DNA of 64,000 bases from Seiridium cupressi. Its lineage: Eukaryota > Ascomycota > Sordariomycetes > Amphisphaeriales > Sporocadaceae. Below are positions 1-10,573 of this stretch, piece by piece (the stretch's first letter is position 1; every line of letters begins with the position of its first letter). The notes below the pieces were generated by a model, which worked only from the letters and a program-made list of their open reading frames with translations, searched no databases and was not told where the DNA came from. The stretch covers positions 186,001 to 250,000 of the forward strand of contig JARVKI010000003.1 in the NCBI GenBank assembly GCA_036674765.1, written 5' to 3'. The translations under genes and the position numbers were made by a program.

Positions 1-2
1 AA

Positions 3-1358
3 AGGCTATCAAATGCCAGAGCTCCAACAGGTGCACCGCAGCAAACTGGCCAGCAACCTATCAGCCCATTTGGGGTACGCCTCAAGCCTGCTCCTCGGAA
101 GACTAGTAGCGGCTCAAACGCAGAACCGCCCCCGAGGCCCGAATGGCGCGGTGGGAGTGGCCGAACCGCTTTAGTTGAGCCGGTCTCCGACAACAAAAAT
201 GCGGCGCCTTTGAACATCCCTCGCAAGAGCAGTAAGCGGGCCACTCGCGGTCCCGGTGTGTTGTCCCCTGTCAGCTCTTTGGACTCTGAAACGGCATCTC
301 CACCGCCCGTGCGAGCTGCACCTGTGAAGACAGATGATAGTAGACCGCAGCTAAGCATCACTCGTAACACGGCTCCATCATCGGAACAAGGTGCTGCAAG
401 AACAGAGTCTCGAATCGATGCACAATCGTACCCGAGTCCTCCCCTCTCAGACGAGCACTCTGTTCCAGTGTCACAACAGCAACGTCGTGCGCAACGACAA
501 GTCTCGACACCTTCTAATCTTCCACAAACGCCCAACACACTCTTCCCGCCGAACGACAAGGCAATCCGAAGGAAACCCGCCGGTGGCGCCGGGCATAACC
601 CACACATATCAACGTCTTCTTCCCTCTACTCGCAACAAGAAGCCCCACGGCCTTCAGCACCTCCCGTCGATGATTGGGTGCAACCTCCTTCACGTTTTAG
701 TGTGACCACTTATGCAACTTCAGCACATACCAGTAGCCCGAGACCGTCAGTTGACGAGGCGCCTCCTCTACCAACCCCTCCACGCCAGTTCACCGAGTCG
801 CCCAAGCCAATCCCAGCCAGCTCCATTCTGGATCGTAAGCGTCCTGTCGTGAGTGGCTACGAAGGGTCCATCCGCAGCCAAACCTCTCCAGAGCCCATCA
901 AGATCAATATGGACTCGTACTATACAACCGCAGCACCGAAGAGCCGTCCGTCTGGTCCACGACCTGTTCCCTACGATAATTATAGCACACTATCTGTGGT
1001 CTCGGTATCATCAGCAGACAAGTCTCTTCCACTGGCGCCCCCGGAACAGAGTGCCCGTGACCGTGTTACGATGCTCAACGCTCAGATTGAGTCGCTCGGG
1101 AATCGCAGGATCAACATAAATCATGCGATCAAGCAGATGACGGAATTGATGCCCACAGATAATGTTCTTGCATCTGACGCCGTGATCCGGAAGCGAGAGA
1201 ACGAGAAGCGAAAGGTTGAAACACTCAAGGCAGAGCTGGCAGATGTACAGCGTGAGGAGTATGAGTTGGGACTGAAGCTTCACCGCGCCTACAAGCGCAT
1301 AGATCGTGAAGCAGAATATGAGCCAACGACATTATGGGTGAGGCGGGTTACTGGGTGA
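3..1358 (+). CDS. Disordered protein with C-terminal coiled coil (5' part outside window)
   Basis: The frame is open from the left edge to a TGA at 1356-1358. There is no start in the window, so this is the C-terminal ~451 residues. The first ~350 residues are Pro/Ser/Thr-rich and look disordered, with many short poly-Pro and SP motifs. The last ~95 residues (about 1040-1355) are charged and helical, starting near DRVTMLNAQIESLGNRR. They look like a coiled coil and end in the compact tail EPTTLWVRRVTG. I recognise no catalytic domain. The layout (disordered body, conserved helical tail) is typical of fungal scaffold or cell-polarity proteins, but that is only an inference. GTGAG sequences near the end could be donor sites, so a short extra 3' exon cannot be excluded. 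Confidence 0.75.
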   Translation, partial: RLSNARAPTGAPQQTGQQPISPFGVRLKPAPRKTSSGSNAEPPPRPEWRGGSGRTALVEPVSDNKNAAPLNIPRKSSKRATRGPGVLSPVSSLDSETASPPPVRAAPVKTDDSRPQLSITRNTAPSSEQGAARTESRIDAQSYPSPPLSDEHSVPVSQQQRRAQRQVSTPSNLPQTPNTLFPPNDKAIRRKPAGGAGHNPHISTSSSLYSQQEAPRPSAPPVDDWVQPPSRFSVTTYATSAHTSSPRPSVDEAPPLPTPPRQFTESPKPIPASSILDRKRPVVSGYEGSIRSQTSPEPIKINMDSYYTTAAPKSRPSGPRPVPYDNYSTLSVVSVSSADKSLPLAPPEQSARDRVTMLNAQIESLGNRRININHAIKQMTELMPTDNVLASDAVIRKRENEKRKVETLKAELADVQREEYELGLKLHRAYKRIDREAEYEPTTLWVRRVTG

Positions 1359-2071
1359 GCCACACCTGATGCGGACACATATTTCCCATCGGGATATCTA
1401 TACTGACCCGACACAAGACGCGAGTAAGCGGAGTTTTATTATTTCTACACTGGTGGAAGTCATCCGTCGGGCTCGATGAGCTCACTTGTCAAAAGACATG
1501 ACAAATGCTGGTTGAGGAGAAGTGACACATTTCGCTAGATGAACCGGAAAATCAATGCAGTTGTTGGGAATGCCTGGCTGGTCTCCTGCAATACCCTATC
1601 AGACGTGGAAGGAGTCCTATGTTTGCTTTGTTAGCATGGAGTTGGTGGACTTGTATTTGACCGGCGCGTCTTATATCCTTCGATTCTCCTTAGCGCTTTG
1701 TCCCTAGGAAACCTTCTACTACAAGCATATGTACCCATCGCTCCCACCAACGAGCCTTTGTAACAATCTCTGGTGCCTGTTGTTGAAAGTAAAGTTGACG
1801 AATTTCGTCGAAACGATTATATCCCAGGTTTAAGGCGTTATATGGCATACTAATGGAGTTTCTGAGCTCTATGATTGTGGTTAATCTTTGTGTAGGTGTG
1901 CAGGTGATTACATCATGCAGACGACTCGATGAGCTAATAATGACTATAATACTGCACCTCACCATAATGCGCGCCCTCGGCGAAACCGTGAAGCACCTAA
2001 ACATCAACTTTGACCACTAAGGTAATAGAATTGGACATTACAAACGTGCCAGAATTAAATCAATTATAAAG
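1359..2071. other. Intergenic, no gene seen
   Basis: This is the 3' flank of the first gene and the promoter of the metallo-beta-lactamase-fold gene. The reverse-strand frame at 1690-2007 has no family resemblance and was not accepted. Confidence 0.5.
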
Positions 2072-3151
2072 ATGGTGCTATCGGATCACCTCTACGTAAA
2101 CCCGGCAGCCCGGCAGCCTCTTTTACGGGAACACAAACACGCCAGCGACACAGCGCACAACACTCTTCTCATCAAGGAAACGCATATGCACCCGCATCGC
2201 AGTGTTTCCGAGAACGATAAAGAGGACGGCAGTATCTACTTCATTGGCACCGCAACGACCATTATCCAATGGGGAGGCCTGAAGATCCTCACAGATCCCA
2301 ATTTCTTGCATGCAGGCGACCACGTACACTTGGGCCCTGGAGTGAACGCCGAGAGACAGACCAATCCAGCGGTAGAGATTGATGAGCTGCCACCTATGGA
2401 CCTGGTCCTTTTGAGTCATTATCATGAGGACCATTTCGATCAGGAGGTCGAAGGGAGGCTGAATAGGACGTTTCCGATTATAACCACGCCCCATGCGAAG
2501 GGATGCCTAGCGGATAGTAAGAGGAAGAAGGATGATACATTCAACAACGTGCACGCACTGGATTTCTGGGAGAGCCTGACGATACATGTAGATGATGAGG
2601 ATGGGAAGTCAAGGGGGAATGGCGGAGAGAAGCCAGTGGTCAAAGTCACTGGCATGCCAGGGAAACATGTTCCGCCAGGGCCTCTGTCTATTGCCAACGA
2701 CTTTCTCTCGGCCGTGCCACCAACAAATGGATGGCTTCTAGAATTGGGTTATGATGCGTCCAGCGCCAATGCTGCTGTACCAGCGGATGCGGTGCAGACC
2801 GGCTACAGGATCTATATTTCAGGGGACACACTCCTGGTCGACGAGCTCAAGGAGATACCCCGGTGGCTAAAGGACGAGAAGATCGATCTCATGCTGGTTC
2901 ATCTAGGCGGAACCACGATCCCGGGCCCGTCGGTGCCGCTGCTCATGGTCACCATGGACGCAGCACAGGGGCTGGAGCTAATGAAGCTTATGAACCCGGA
3001 CCTGACGATTCCGATCCATTATGATGACTATTCTGTTTTCCTCTCACCTTTGAGTGATTTCAAGGAAAAAGTAAAGCAAGAAGGATGGGAGGACAGGGTG
3101 GTGTATTTGGATAGGGGTGAACTCTACCGATTCAAGGTGAGAGAGGTATAA
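2072..3151 (+). CDS. Metallo-beta-lactamase-fold hydrolase, UlaG/RomA-like
   Basis: This is a single-exon gene of 359 residues. The first ~50 residues are a poorly conserved leader; the fold starts near SIYFIGTATTIIQWGGLKIL. The metal-binding signature HxHxDH is intact in LLSHYHEDHFD (His116, His118, Asp120, His121). Later ligand candidates are the His in GKHVPPGP, the Asp in YISGDTLL and the His in IPIHYDDY. The pattern matches the beta-lactamase_B_2 / UlaG-type branch, whose members include phospholipase D-like and lactonase-like enzymes. The substrate cannot be read from the sequence. There is no signal peptide or membrane helix, so it is probably cytosolic. The start is the first ATG of the frame; an internal Met at residue 39 is a possible alternative. 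Confidence 0.85.
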   Translation: MVLSDHLYVNPAARQPLLREHKHASDTAHNTLLIKETHMHPHRSVSENDKEDGSIYFIGTATTIIQWGGLKILTDPNFLHAGDHVHLGPGVNAERQTNPAVEIDELPPMDLVLLSHYHEDHFDQEVEGRLNRTFPIITTPHAKGCLADSKRKKDDTFNNVHALDFWESLTIHVDDEDGKSRGNGGEKPVVKVTGMPGKHVPPGPLSIANDFLSAVPPTNGWLLELGYDASSANAAVPADAVQTGYRIYISGDTLLVDELKEIPRWLKDEKIDLMLVHLGGTTIPGPSVPLLMVTMDAAQGLELMKLMNPDLTIPIHYDDYSVFLSPLSDFKEKVKQEGWEDRVVYLDRGELYRFKVREV

Positions 3152-4179
3152 GAGGCCGTAGGAGTACTGTTGATGACGATGAACATGCAACTTCCTTAGC
3201 TGCAGCGTATATGAGCTGTGTGGTCTTCTGTTTGTTATTCTGGGCTTCGAAGTTTGTGTTATCTGAGGCACTGCATCGATGTGTAATGTATGTGGAACAG
3301 TTCATTTCGAGTGCTTCATCTGCTGTAGTTCCATCATATGCATACTATTCCCAATTACTCTTGTTGAACGAACGACAAGAAGAATCTTGAGACATGGCGA
3401 GAAAAGCCTGACTAATTTAGCGAATTGATTTGGAAAAAGAGTACATTAGGCATGGTCGATTCGGTCGGGCGGGAGGTAATAAGAGTATGGAAAGGATGAC
3501 TCGTTTATTGTATTATATTAGTCTCAAAGTAATTAACGTTTAGGGCGTCCATAATTGCCATTGTCTAAATAGCCGAAGATGGTGGCACGGCAATCTCGAG
3601 CGAAGGCGCACAGGCCAACCGCATGGACAAATCTGCAAGCCGGGTAAGGGTGGTTTTTTACTTTGCTTTTGCGATAATTTGCAATGTGTCGCGCTACATA
3701 TGTTTGTAATGCCAAGGGGGCCAATCACATTGGATATTTTGATGAAGTAGTGGGGTATTTATAAGTGGTCGGACCACCCCTTCTGCGTTTTAAAAAGCCA
3801 CTTGCTTGTAAACGGAAACTATTAAAATGAGCTTGGCCCCCCGTTAGTTTTTTTTTTTGTAAGTTAGATGTTGAAACTTGATTACAGGCCTTTCTGCGTC
3901 GGGAGCTAGCACACCGGAGCTCGTCGTTTGACCATTTGACCGCAAGACCTTGGCCGGATCTCTGTTTCGGTCTTCCTAAGCACTCGAGCTTGCACAAATC
4001 CCCAGGTTCCGATTTGCCTCGTCCAACACCTGGGCGAGGATCCGTTTAGGATCCATCTGCGCTACGCCCGCATTGCTTGCTCATGTTACAGGCTCCCATA
4101 CTTGGTACAGCACAAATCAATAATATAAACAGGGCGGCGATATTAGCCCGGGATAAGCATAGTAGTGGAAGAATTGGCA
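3152..4179. other. Intergenic, no gene seen
   Basis: The stretch holds a short inverted repeat (gtggtc-g-gaccac, near 3766-3778) and T-runs. Small reverse-strand frames at 3533-3997 show no recognisable protein. Confidence 0.5.
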
Positions 4180-6986
4180 ATGGCTGCAATCGCTGCGCAG
4201 GCTCCGGGGTTACCTAGCACACCTCTTCAAGCGATAAACCCGCCAGCAGCGAATCATGTGGCGGATGGCAACGCCAATAGGTCCGACGGTAGTGGCATAA
4301 ATACTGCGTCCGGACCATATCCATTTTCTCAGCCGCCACCGCCCGCACCCCCGGCGCCAGCAATAGGATCCGCATCTCCGGCAACGCCGCTATCCACAGG
4401 GACGCCGCCTTCCTCCGCACAATCGCACTTAAGATCCCATGACCCTCATCAGCTCCCTCCGCTTCAGACCGCACTGGGCAATCGTTTGCCGACGACACAG
4501 AATGGGAGGGTGACTATAGTGGAACCGCCGGGCCAAGGTGGGCGTCGCAGCAATGGCCCAGCTCCCGCCTTTACATCGCCGACGCGTGATTCTCAATCTT
4601 CCGCCCCCAAGATTAATGAGGATATCTCCAGGCTCACACACGCTATCCAGCAATCCATTCCGGAGGCTGTCCGACATGTAATTCGAGATAATTGGCAGAA
4701 AGCATTGCTTGGGACCGAGTTTCACCAGGCCTTCGTGGTGAGTTTGATTCTCTTTAGTTGTCTCAGTCACGTCCTCGAGTGCCCGCATCCACGTTCCCGA
4801 CCACAACGAAATGGGATACCCGCCTCCAGTTTTTTCTTTCTTTCTTTTTTTTTACTCCCTCTTATAGAAAAATCCGATCGTGGTTGAGCCTGACTTGGGG
4901 TTTTATGCATAAAGTTACGAGTCTCCAGCCCGTGCCACTTGCCCCCATTTCCAATCTCAGAACGCGCCCTCACCAATACTCATCACATCATCTTGGGCGC
5001 ACCTTCCTCCCATCACATCTACTGCCGTATGCTCTATCCACGCAAAAGCTTTTCTTCTTCTCAAAATACCAGCCCCGCCTCCGTGGTAACTCTCCAAGAC
5101 TGACTTCGGTCCAGATGAATGCTGCTATTCATCATGCTAGCAGCCACGTCGTCAAACACGCCATTAAGGATTTCGGACAGAAAATGATATCTGAGTCCAA
5201 GGAAGAAATCATCGGTCAATTCACGGCCAAGGACCTAGATGATGTCGCTGACCTCATTTTTGAAAGAGCGAGTGATGCGTTCCTAGACAAGGCTTTGGAG
5301 AGGCGCTTGGGGACCATCGACGCTCGTTCCTTAATCAATGCGCTTGCTCGTGCCGAAAGATTGGGTTACGAGAACAACGATGCCATGGATGAGAGGCCTG
5401 ATCCAACGCCAATGAGCGCTGGACCCGTCCCATCCCCATCGATAGCTCCAGTGGTACAGCACAGTCATTACCAAAGTCAGCCCCAGCCACCGGTCGCGTC
5501 ATTCCAACAACCTAGCCCGAGAGATCAATCTGCAACTCGGCAGGCCGTTCGACCAGTGGTGCCGAGTCTGCAATGCCCCTTGTGCTGGCGCAAATTTACC
5601 ACCCCAGCGCCCTACCAATATGCAAGTACGAATTCCACCATCCAGACCACACAAACTAATACGGTCTCAGCACGTGAAGAAACAACTTTGCACGAAACAG
5701 CCCCCGTCGCCTGCGGGCTTCGATTATTCGTGTGAGCATTGTGGTGCCGGTTTCATCACTGGCGTAGGCCAGCAGTATGTGAGTATCCTGGCTTTCCTAG
5801 TTAGGTCGAGGCCATGCTGATATAAGAGCAGCATCATGCAAATAAGGTGTGTGGAGCCCACGAGATGGCCTCTGCGACGCCGAAGGGTGACACGGCCATG
5901 ACAAACACCTCGAATGCACCATCAGGCCATGGTAGTCCTGCGGTTCCAGCCGCCCCAGCGCCGCAAACTCAACCCGGCCCTTTTCATCCTGCATACCATA
6001 CTCCCTTGCCCGTATCGAATTCATCGACAACCTCGACTACACAGCCGGCTATGTCGACATCGACAGTTGCCCAAGCACCATTGCAGTACAATTTTACGCC
6101 GTCGAACACATCTAACGCTCCGCCTTCGTCTAGTCCTACCGCGGCCGATCCATATGCACATTTGACACCTGAGAATCGTGACAACATGGACGCGGAGCTT
6201 CGACGAGCGGAGTTATCATACGCCCCCCGGTTCAAAGAAGCAGAGAAAATTGAAGATCCACTTGATCGCAAACTCAAGCTAGAAAACCTACTGAACGGTT
6301 TCAGTACCAAACAAAGCAATATTCGAAAGAAGTATGGAGTCCGTCTGCGTCAACGCCGTACGAAGGCAGAGATCGACGCAGAACGAGCCCGCGTTCATGG
6401 CATGATCAGCACACCCGTGAAGCGTCGACGTACCGACGCTGGAACAGAAAACTCTACTCCTACGTGGAGCAGTGTTCAGCAGCCGGCAAGTGCAACAACC
6501 CCAGAGAGTTCAGCACCCGCTGCCTCAGAACCCGTATCCAACAATCACTTGTCAGTAGCCAGCTTGAACACCTCTGGACTCGGAGGAGCGAGCGCAACGG
6601 CAGCTACAACAGATCCCACCACGGCGCAGTCACAGAACACGGTGCCTTCACCTCCGCCTGCTGCCCCATTGGTGGCGGGTCGCAGTCTCTCATCAATGCA
6701 AAGGAGCGGCTACAGGATTAGCGCTCATGCTTCTCGACATTCGGCCTCGGCCGAGCAATCACCTGCACTAGAAGAGCAGGAACCCGTTTCCGTTGGATGG
6801 AGAGCATCTGTCGAAGCGCAGGCCAAGACACAATCACCCCCAGTTCAAAAACAAAAACGTGGTGCGTCAGCGGCCGAACCTGTTGTCCTTGATGACGACT
6901 CTAATTCCTCATCAGATTCGGATTCCGACGAGGAGATTCCTGCTCTTATCCCGCCAACTAAGCGGGCCAGCGGTAGCCCCAAGTGA
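4180..6986 (+). CDS. Fungal zinc-finger protein with two C2HC-like fingers
   Basis: Four exons give 770 residues: 4180-4737, 5115-5621, 5671-5778 and 5847-6986, all in phase 0. The second intron is a GC-AG intron (donor GCAAGT at 5622). The N-terminus is Pro/Ala-rich. Residues ~190-290 form a helical region (KEEIIGQFTAKDLDDVADLI). The first finger is split by the GC-AG intron: CPLCWRKF..., then His356 and Cys362. The second is also split by an intron: Cys376-x2-Cys379, then Cys393 and His396. After a disordered stretch, a basic helical segment (PRFKEAEKIEDPLDRKLKLE and RKKYGVRLRQRRTKAEID) precedes a putative nuclear localisation signal, KRRRTD. The C-terminus has an acidic patch (DDDSNSSSDSDSDEE). 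A nuclear transcription or chromatin factor is likely; DNA binding is an inference. The in-frame ATG at 4180 is the start. Confidence 0.78.
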
Positions 6987-7691
6987 GGATGAGGCCTTGA
7001 AGACATGAAGCAAGAACGAACATGCCGTCGTTTGCATTTTACCAACATTTACCAATCGAAACCACCCTTGTGCCACACTGCTTGCAATTTGTGCGATTTA
7101 CATTGCTGGCCTGTCAAGAGGTACAAACAATCGCTTCTCTGTGTGTAATGTGGCGTCGAGGCCATGAACAACATTCAAGTCGGGATGAGTTGCCCGTAAA
7201 GTAGTTTGACATTAGCGACCATGCGAGCATACCTAGGTATAGCCACTGAACATGCACTGATAAACGAGACAGTCACATGAGACTATTTTCCTGGCTCCAG
7301 TGTTTCTTGTACTGTTCAATCTTGCCATGGTCCACTGCGGAACGCCTGGGGATCCCTGACATCTGGATTGAATGAGTGTCCTGCCAGTATGGCTGTGACT
7401 CCATGACTTTTAACAGCCCTCTGGCCAAACTACGTGTAGAAATATACGGTTATGTACCTAGGTAACCTACCTAATTAGTTCTCAACCACTAGTTTTTGGG
7501 CCTATGGAGGGGTCAAAAATGAATTTCTTATCGTCAGTGGTGGGGCAGCGATAGCCAACTATGCGTATTGTGCATGTAGAGAGCCGCGACCAGGCGTGCA
7601 AGATTAGTCCGCCCAAGTCGAAGCCGTAGCCACATGCAACTAAGCGAGCCGCTAGCGTCCACAAACCTCGCAAATCCGAATAAACCCTAAG
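6987..7691. other. Intergenic, promoter side of eIF3m
   Basis: This is a 3' UTR followed by promoter sequence. No gene or clear structural element was seen apart from repeated short ACCTAGGTA-like strings near 7230 and 7456. Confidence 0.45.
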
Positions 7692-7985
7692 ATGGCACTC
7701 GGGGGCGGAGGAGAGACGAGGAACCGTGTGAGTCGACTGGAGAACTGGTTGCCCTTGTACCGCCAGAAGAAGCAGCGTCAACGAGAGGAAGCCGCATTCC
7801 ACGCCAAGCACAACTACGGGATCCGACTTCAGGACGTCGCCTCTTGCGAGCCCCATCCCCACGACCGCTATCTGCGCTACTCAGACTTCGTCGATCAGGC
7901 CCTCCAGCGCGTCGAAGAGCAGCTCCGTCGCTACCATGGACAGCAGCATCCAGCCCCAGCTTGTCTTCGTGGACGGCTCCTTTAA
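7692..7985 (+). other. Long upstream ORF overlapping the eIF3m start
   Basis: The frame starts with ATG in a good context (aagATGg), runs 97 codons and stops 50 nt inside the eIF3m coding sequence, in a different frame. Codon third positions are strongly G/C, as in the real genes nearby, and the middle reads like protein (LENWLPLYRQKKQRQREEAA). I recognise no family. A donor-like GTGAGT lies at about 7729, so part of the frame could be a 5' UTR intron. If the mRNA starts upstream of 7692 and is unspliced, this frame would compete with eIF3m initiation. Confidence 0.35.
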
Positions 7986-9313
7986 CGAGCTGGCCCAGGA
8001 GATGGCTGACTACGTCAACGTCGGCGCCGACGTCAAGCCCCTCATCGAGAAGGACCAGCAGGATGAGGTGCTTAAGAAGATCATCATCGCCTCGACCGCC
8101 CTCAACTCGGTGCCCGAGCGCGAGTTCAGCGCTGCCTACAACCTGCTCGTCTACCTCGTGCTGCAGTCAAAGAACCCCAACATGTTCCTGTCGAGAGTCT
8201 GCGATAACCTCACGAAGCCCATCACCTCGTCGCCCCAGAATGGCCCGGGCCTGGCCCTGGGTGCCCTCACCAACATTTTCAACATGACCAAGCCCGATGA
8301 CCAAACCCGGTACCATGTCTTCTTGGCTATTGTCAAGTTCACGACCAACAACGGCATGTTTGAGCAGCTCAAGAAGTACCTGCCGAAACTGGAGAGTTGG
8401 GTACAGGAGTGGGACATTGATGAGGAGGACGAGCGGAAGCTCTATGAGTTGATCTCGTCGGCTGCCACGCAATCTGGCGAAGAGCAGTGCGTTTACCCCC
8501 CATGACTTCCACATGTTACCCATCTATCAACGCATGCTAACATATCATCTGTCTAGAGTTTCCTACGAGTACTTGCTGAAGGCCGTCCGCACGCTTGACG
8601 ACGAAGACAACAAGACCGATGAAGCCCAACAGCTGACCCTCCGCGCCCTCAAGACCGCGCTTGTCTCTCCCGCACACTTTGACTTCTCAGATCTGCTCGG
8701 CATCTCGGCCATTTCGGCTCTGCAAGAATCACAACCAGTCTGGTACGACCTCTTGATGATCTTTGCCGAGAAGGACCTGGAGGACTACAAGCAGTTCGAC
8801 GAGGATCATCCGGGCTTCATCGAGAAGGAGAAGCTCGACACAGACAAGTTGTACCGCAAGATGCGCCTGCTGACCTTTGCTTCCCTGGCCGCTGCCGAGT
8901 CTAAGAGCCGGGAGATTCCCTACGCCAAGATTGCCGAATCCCTGTCGATTCCCGAGGAGGAGATTGAGATGTGGACGATCGACGTGATCCGCGCCGGCCT
9001 GGTTGAGGGTAAGCTTTCGCAGCGCCAGAAAGTCTTTCTGGTCCACCGTGCCTGGTATCGTGTTTTTGGTGAAAAGCAGTGGCGCGAGTTGAGTGACCGT
9101 GTTGACGGCTGGACCTCAACCCTCAAGGACGTGGCCCAGGCTCTTAGACGCGAACAGACCAACGTGGATGCTGCAAGGAAACGTGAGCAAGAGGAAATCG
9201 AGAGAAAGCTCGCCGGCGCTGGTCTTGACGACAAGCCGCAGCGGGGCGGACGAAGGGGGAACGCTGGTGGTGACCGACCGCCGCCTAAGCCGCGCACGGA
9301 TGATGACGACTAG
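7936..9313 (+). CDS. eIF3m: Eukaryotic translation initiation factor 3 subunit M (PCI domain)
   Basis: Two exons, 7936-8486 and 8557-9313, encode 435 residues. The 70-nt intron has donor GTGCGT, branch GCTAAC and acceptor TCTAG; the join reads ...EEQ|VSYEYLLK. The start has an ideal context (ACCATGG). The N-terminal half is a helical repeat region (ELAQEMADYVNVGADVKP; AAYNLLVYLVLQSKNPNMFL). A PCI domain follows, with a winged-helix segment around IPYAKIAESLSIPEEEIEMW and DVIRAGLVEGKLSQRQKVFL. The tail is charged and Gly/Arg-rich, ending in acidic residues. eIF3m is part of the eIF3 scaffold, which recruits the 40S subunit and mRNA. Length and order match the fungal family. Confidence 0.93.
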
Positions 9314-10573
9314 ATGCCCTACCGACACTTGATTTATGTTTTCGAGGATTTGAGCTCTAGGGGATGGAAAACAGAGGTTGTCACGGGTCTTTCGAGGCGT
9401 AATGGACGGTGAAAATATGATATGAATGCATGGCATGGCATGGCATGGCGATCATGATAATGCATTATATTATCCCGAGCATATGAGATTCTCGAGGAGA
9501 GAAGAGAAGAACAAGAAGAACGAGGCACCTTTGAGGACTCTGGCGGTTGAGGCAAACAACGGTGTATTTGCTTCCTCCGCTCCCTAGGCGGGAGTCGCCA
9601 TCACAGCTAGAGGAAGCTTTAGAGCTTTAGATCAATGGTGCGGACTCGTACATAGAGGGGAGCCCTGCATGATTAGGGCCAAGAGCCGGGAGAGAATGCA
9701 TGCCATAAACCCATCATAATGTAAAACCTGCCATAGACCAAACCTGCGTTCATGAATCATGTGTCGGGTTTGCACGGTGCTCGTTGCCGGAAGTCCAGAT
9801 GATCTCGGGCATGTTGCTTAATGCCGGACCAGTAGCGACCATCTTAGGTCTCCCCAGTGGCCGTGTTGAATGGGAAGGGGGAAACAGCATCTTGCTTCGA
9901 CTACCCGCTTCCATCAGTAGCGCTACCAAGGGAAACACCTCGTGTCCGTGTCTCCCAGAGCAAAGCCCAAAAGGTGAGCAAGCAGAATTGGCCCTCACAA
10001 TAATTATACATGATCACCAACTCTAACAGGGCTTCGTCGACTGCACCGTCCAGTCGAGCATTGACACCTTGGCCAGAAAAATCATTGGGTGAACTTATTT
10101 GCATACAAACTAGTATTTACGGTAAAATTCTAGAGGGAAAATGATAAAAGGAAATGTATGCATGTATCTCTTGTGTCGTGTGTCTCCTGTAGGGTAATAA
10201 TACAAGCTCTTGCTTCGCGAAACCAAAAAAAGGGGGGGAATAGCAGCTCATGGCTCAGCAACCCACGACTACGCCTCTACTGTGATGGCCCCCACAGGTT
10301 TCTTTTCTCTATAACCGATTCCACTCCGTCAATATTCAAAACGGCACGCCGGTCCTGTTGTTCACTGTCCCAAAAGTGCAGATGTCGGATAACAGGTGTC
10401 ACAAGTGGTGGTGTTCCTTGTATAACGATCCCAATAGTATGACTGTAGAGAAGTGATCGATTTCGGCGGTCGTATAGGCCGAAATTCGATGCCTGATATG
10501 TCGCCTGTCTGGCCTTGTATTTATCTCTGCACCTTTGTTGAAACATGCCGACTTGTCGTACCTGACTCTTAGT
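9314..10573. other. Intergenic between convergent eIF3m and UMP-CMP kinase
   Basis: Only 3' flanks are seen. Short frames here (for example 9784-10026) have no recognisable protein. Confidence 0.5.
9428..9449. repeat. Pentanucleotide tandem repeat
   Basis: The unit gcatg is repeated about 4.4 times just downstream of eIF3m. It is a simple microsatellite in the 3' flank. Confidence 0.8.

Noticed and set aside
3766..3778. Short inverted repeat gtggtc-g-gaccac
   Set aside because: Too short to support a specific binding site or terminator call.
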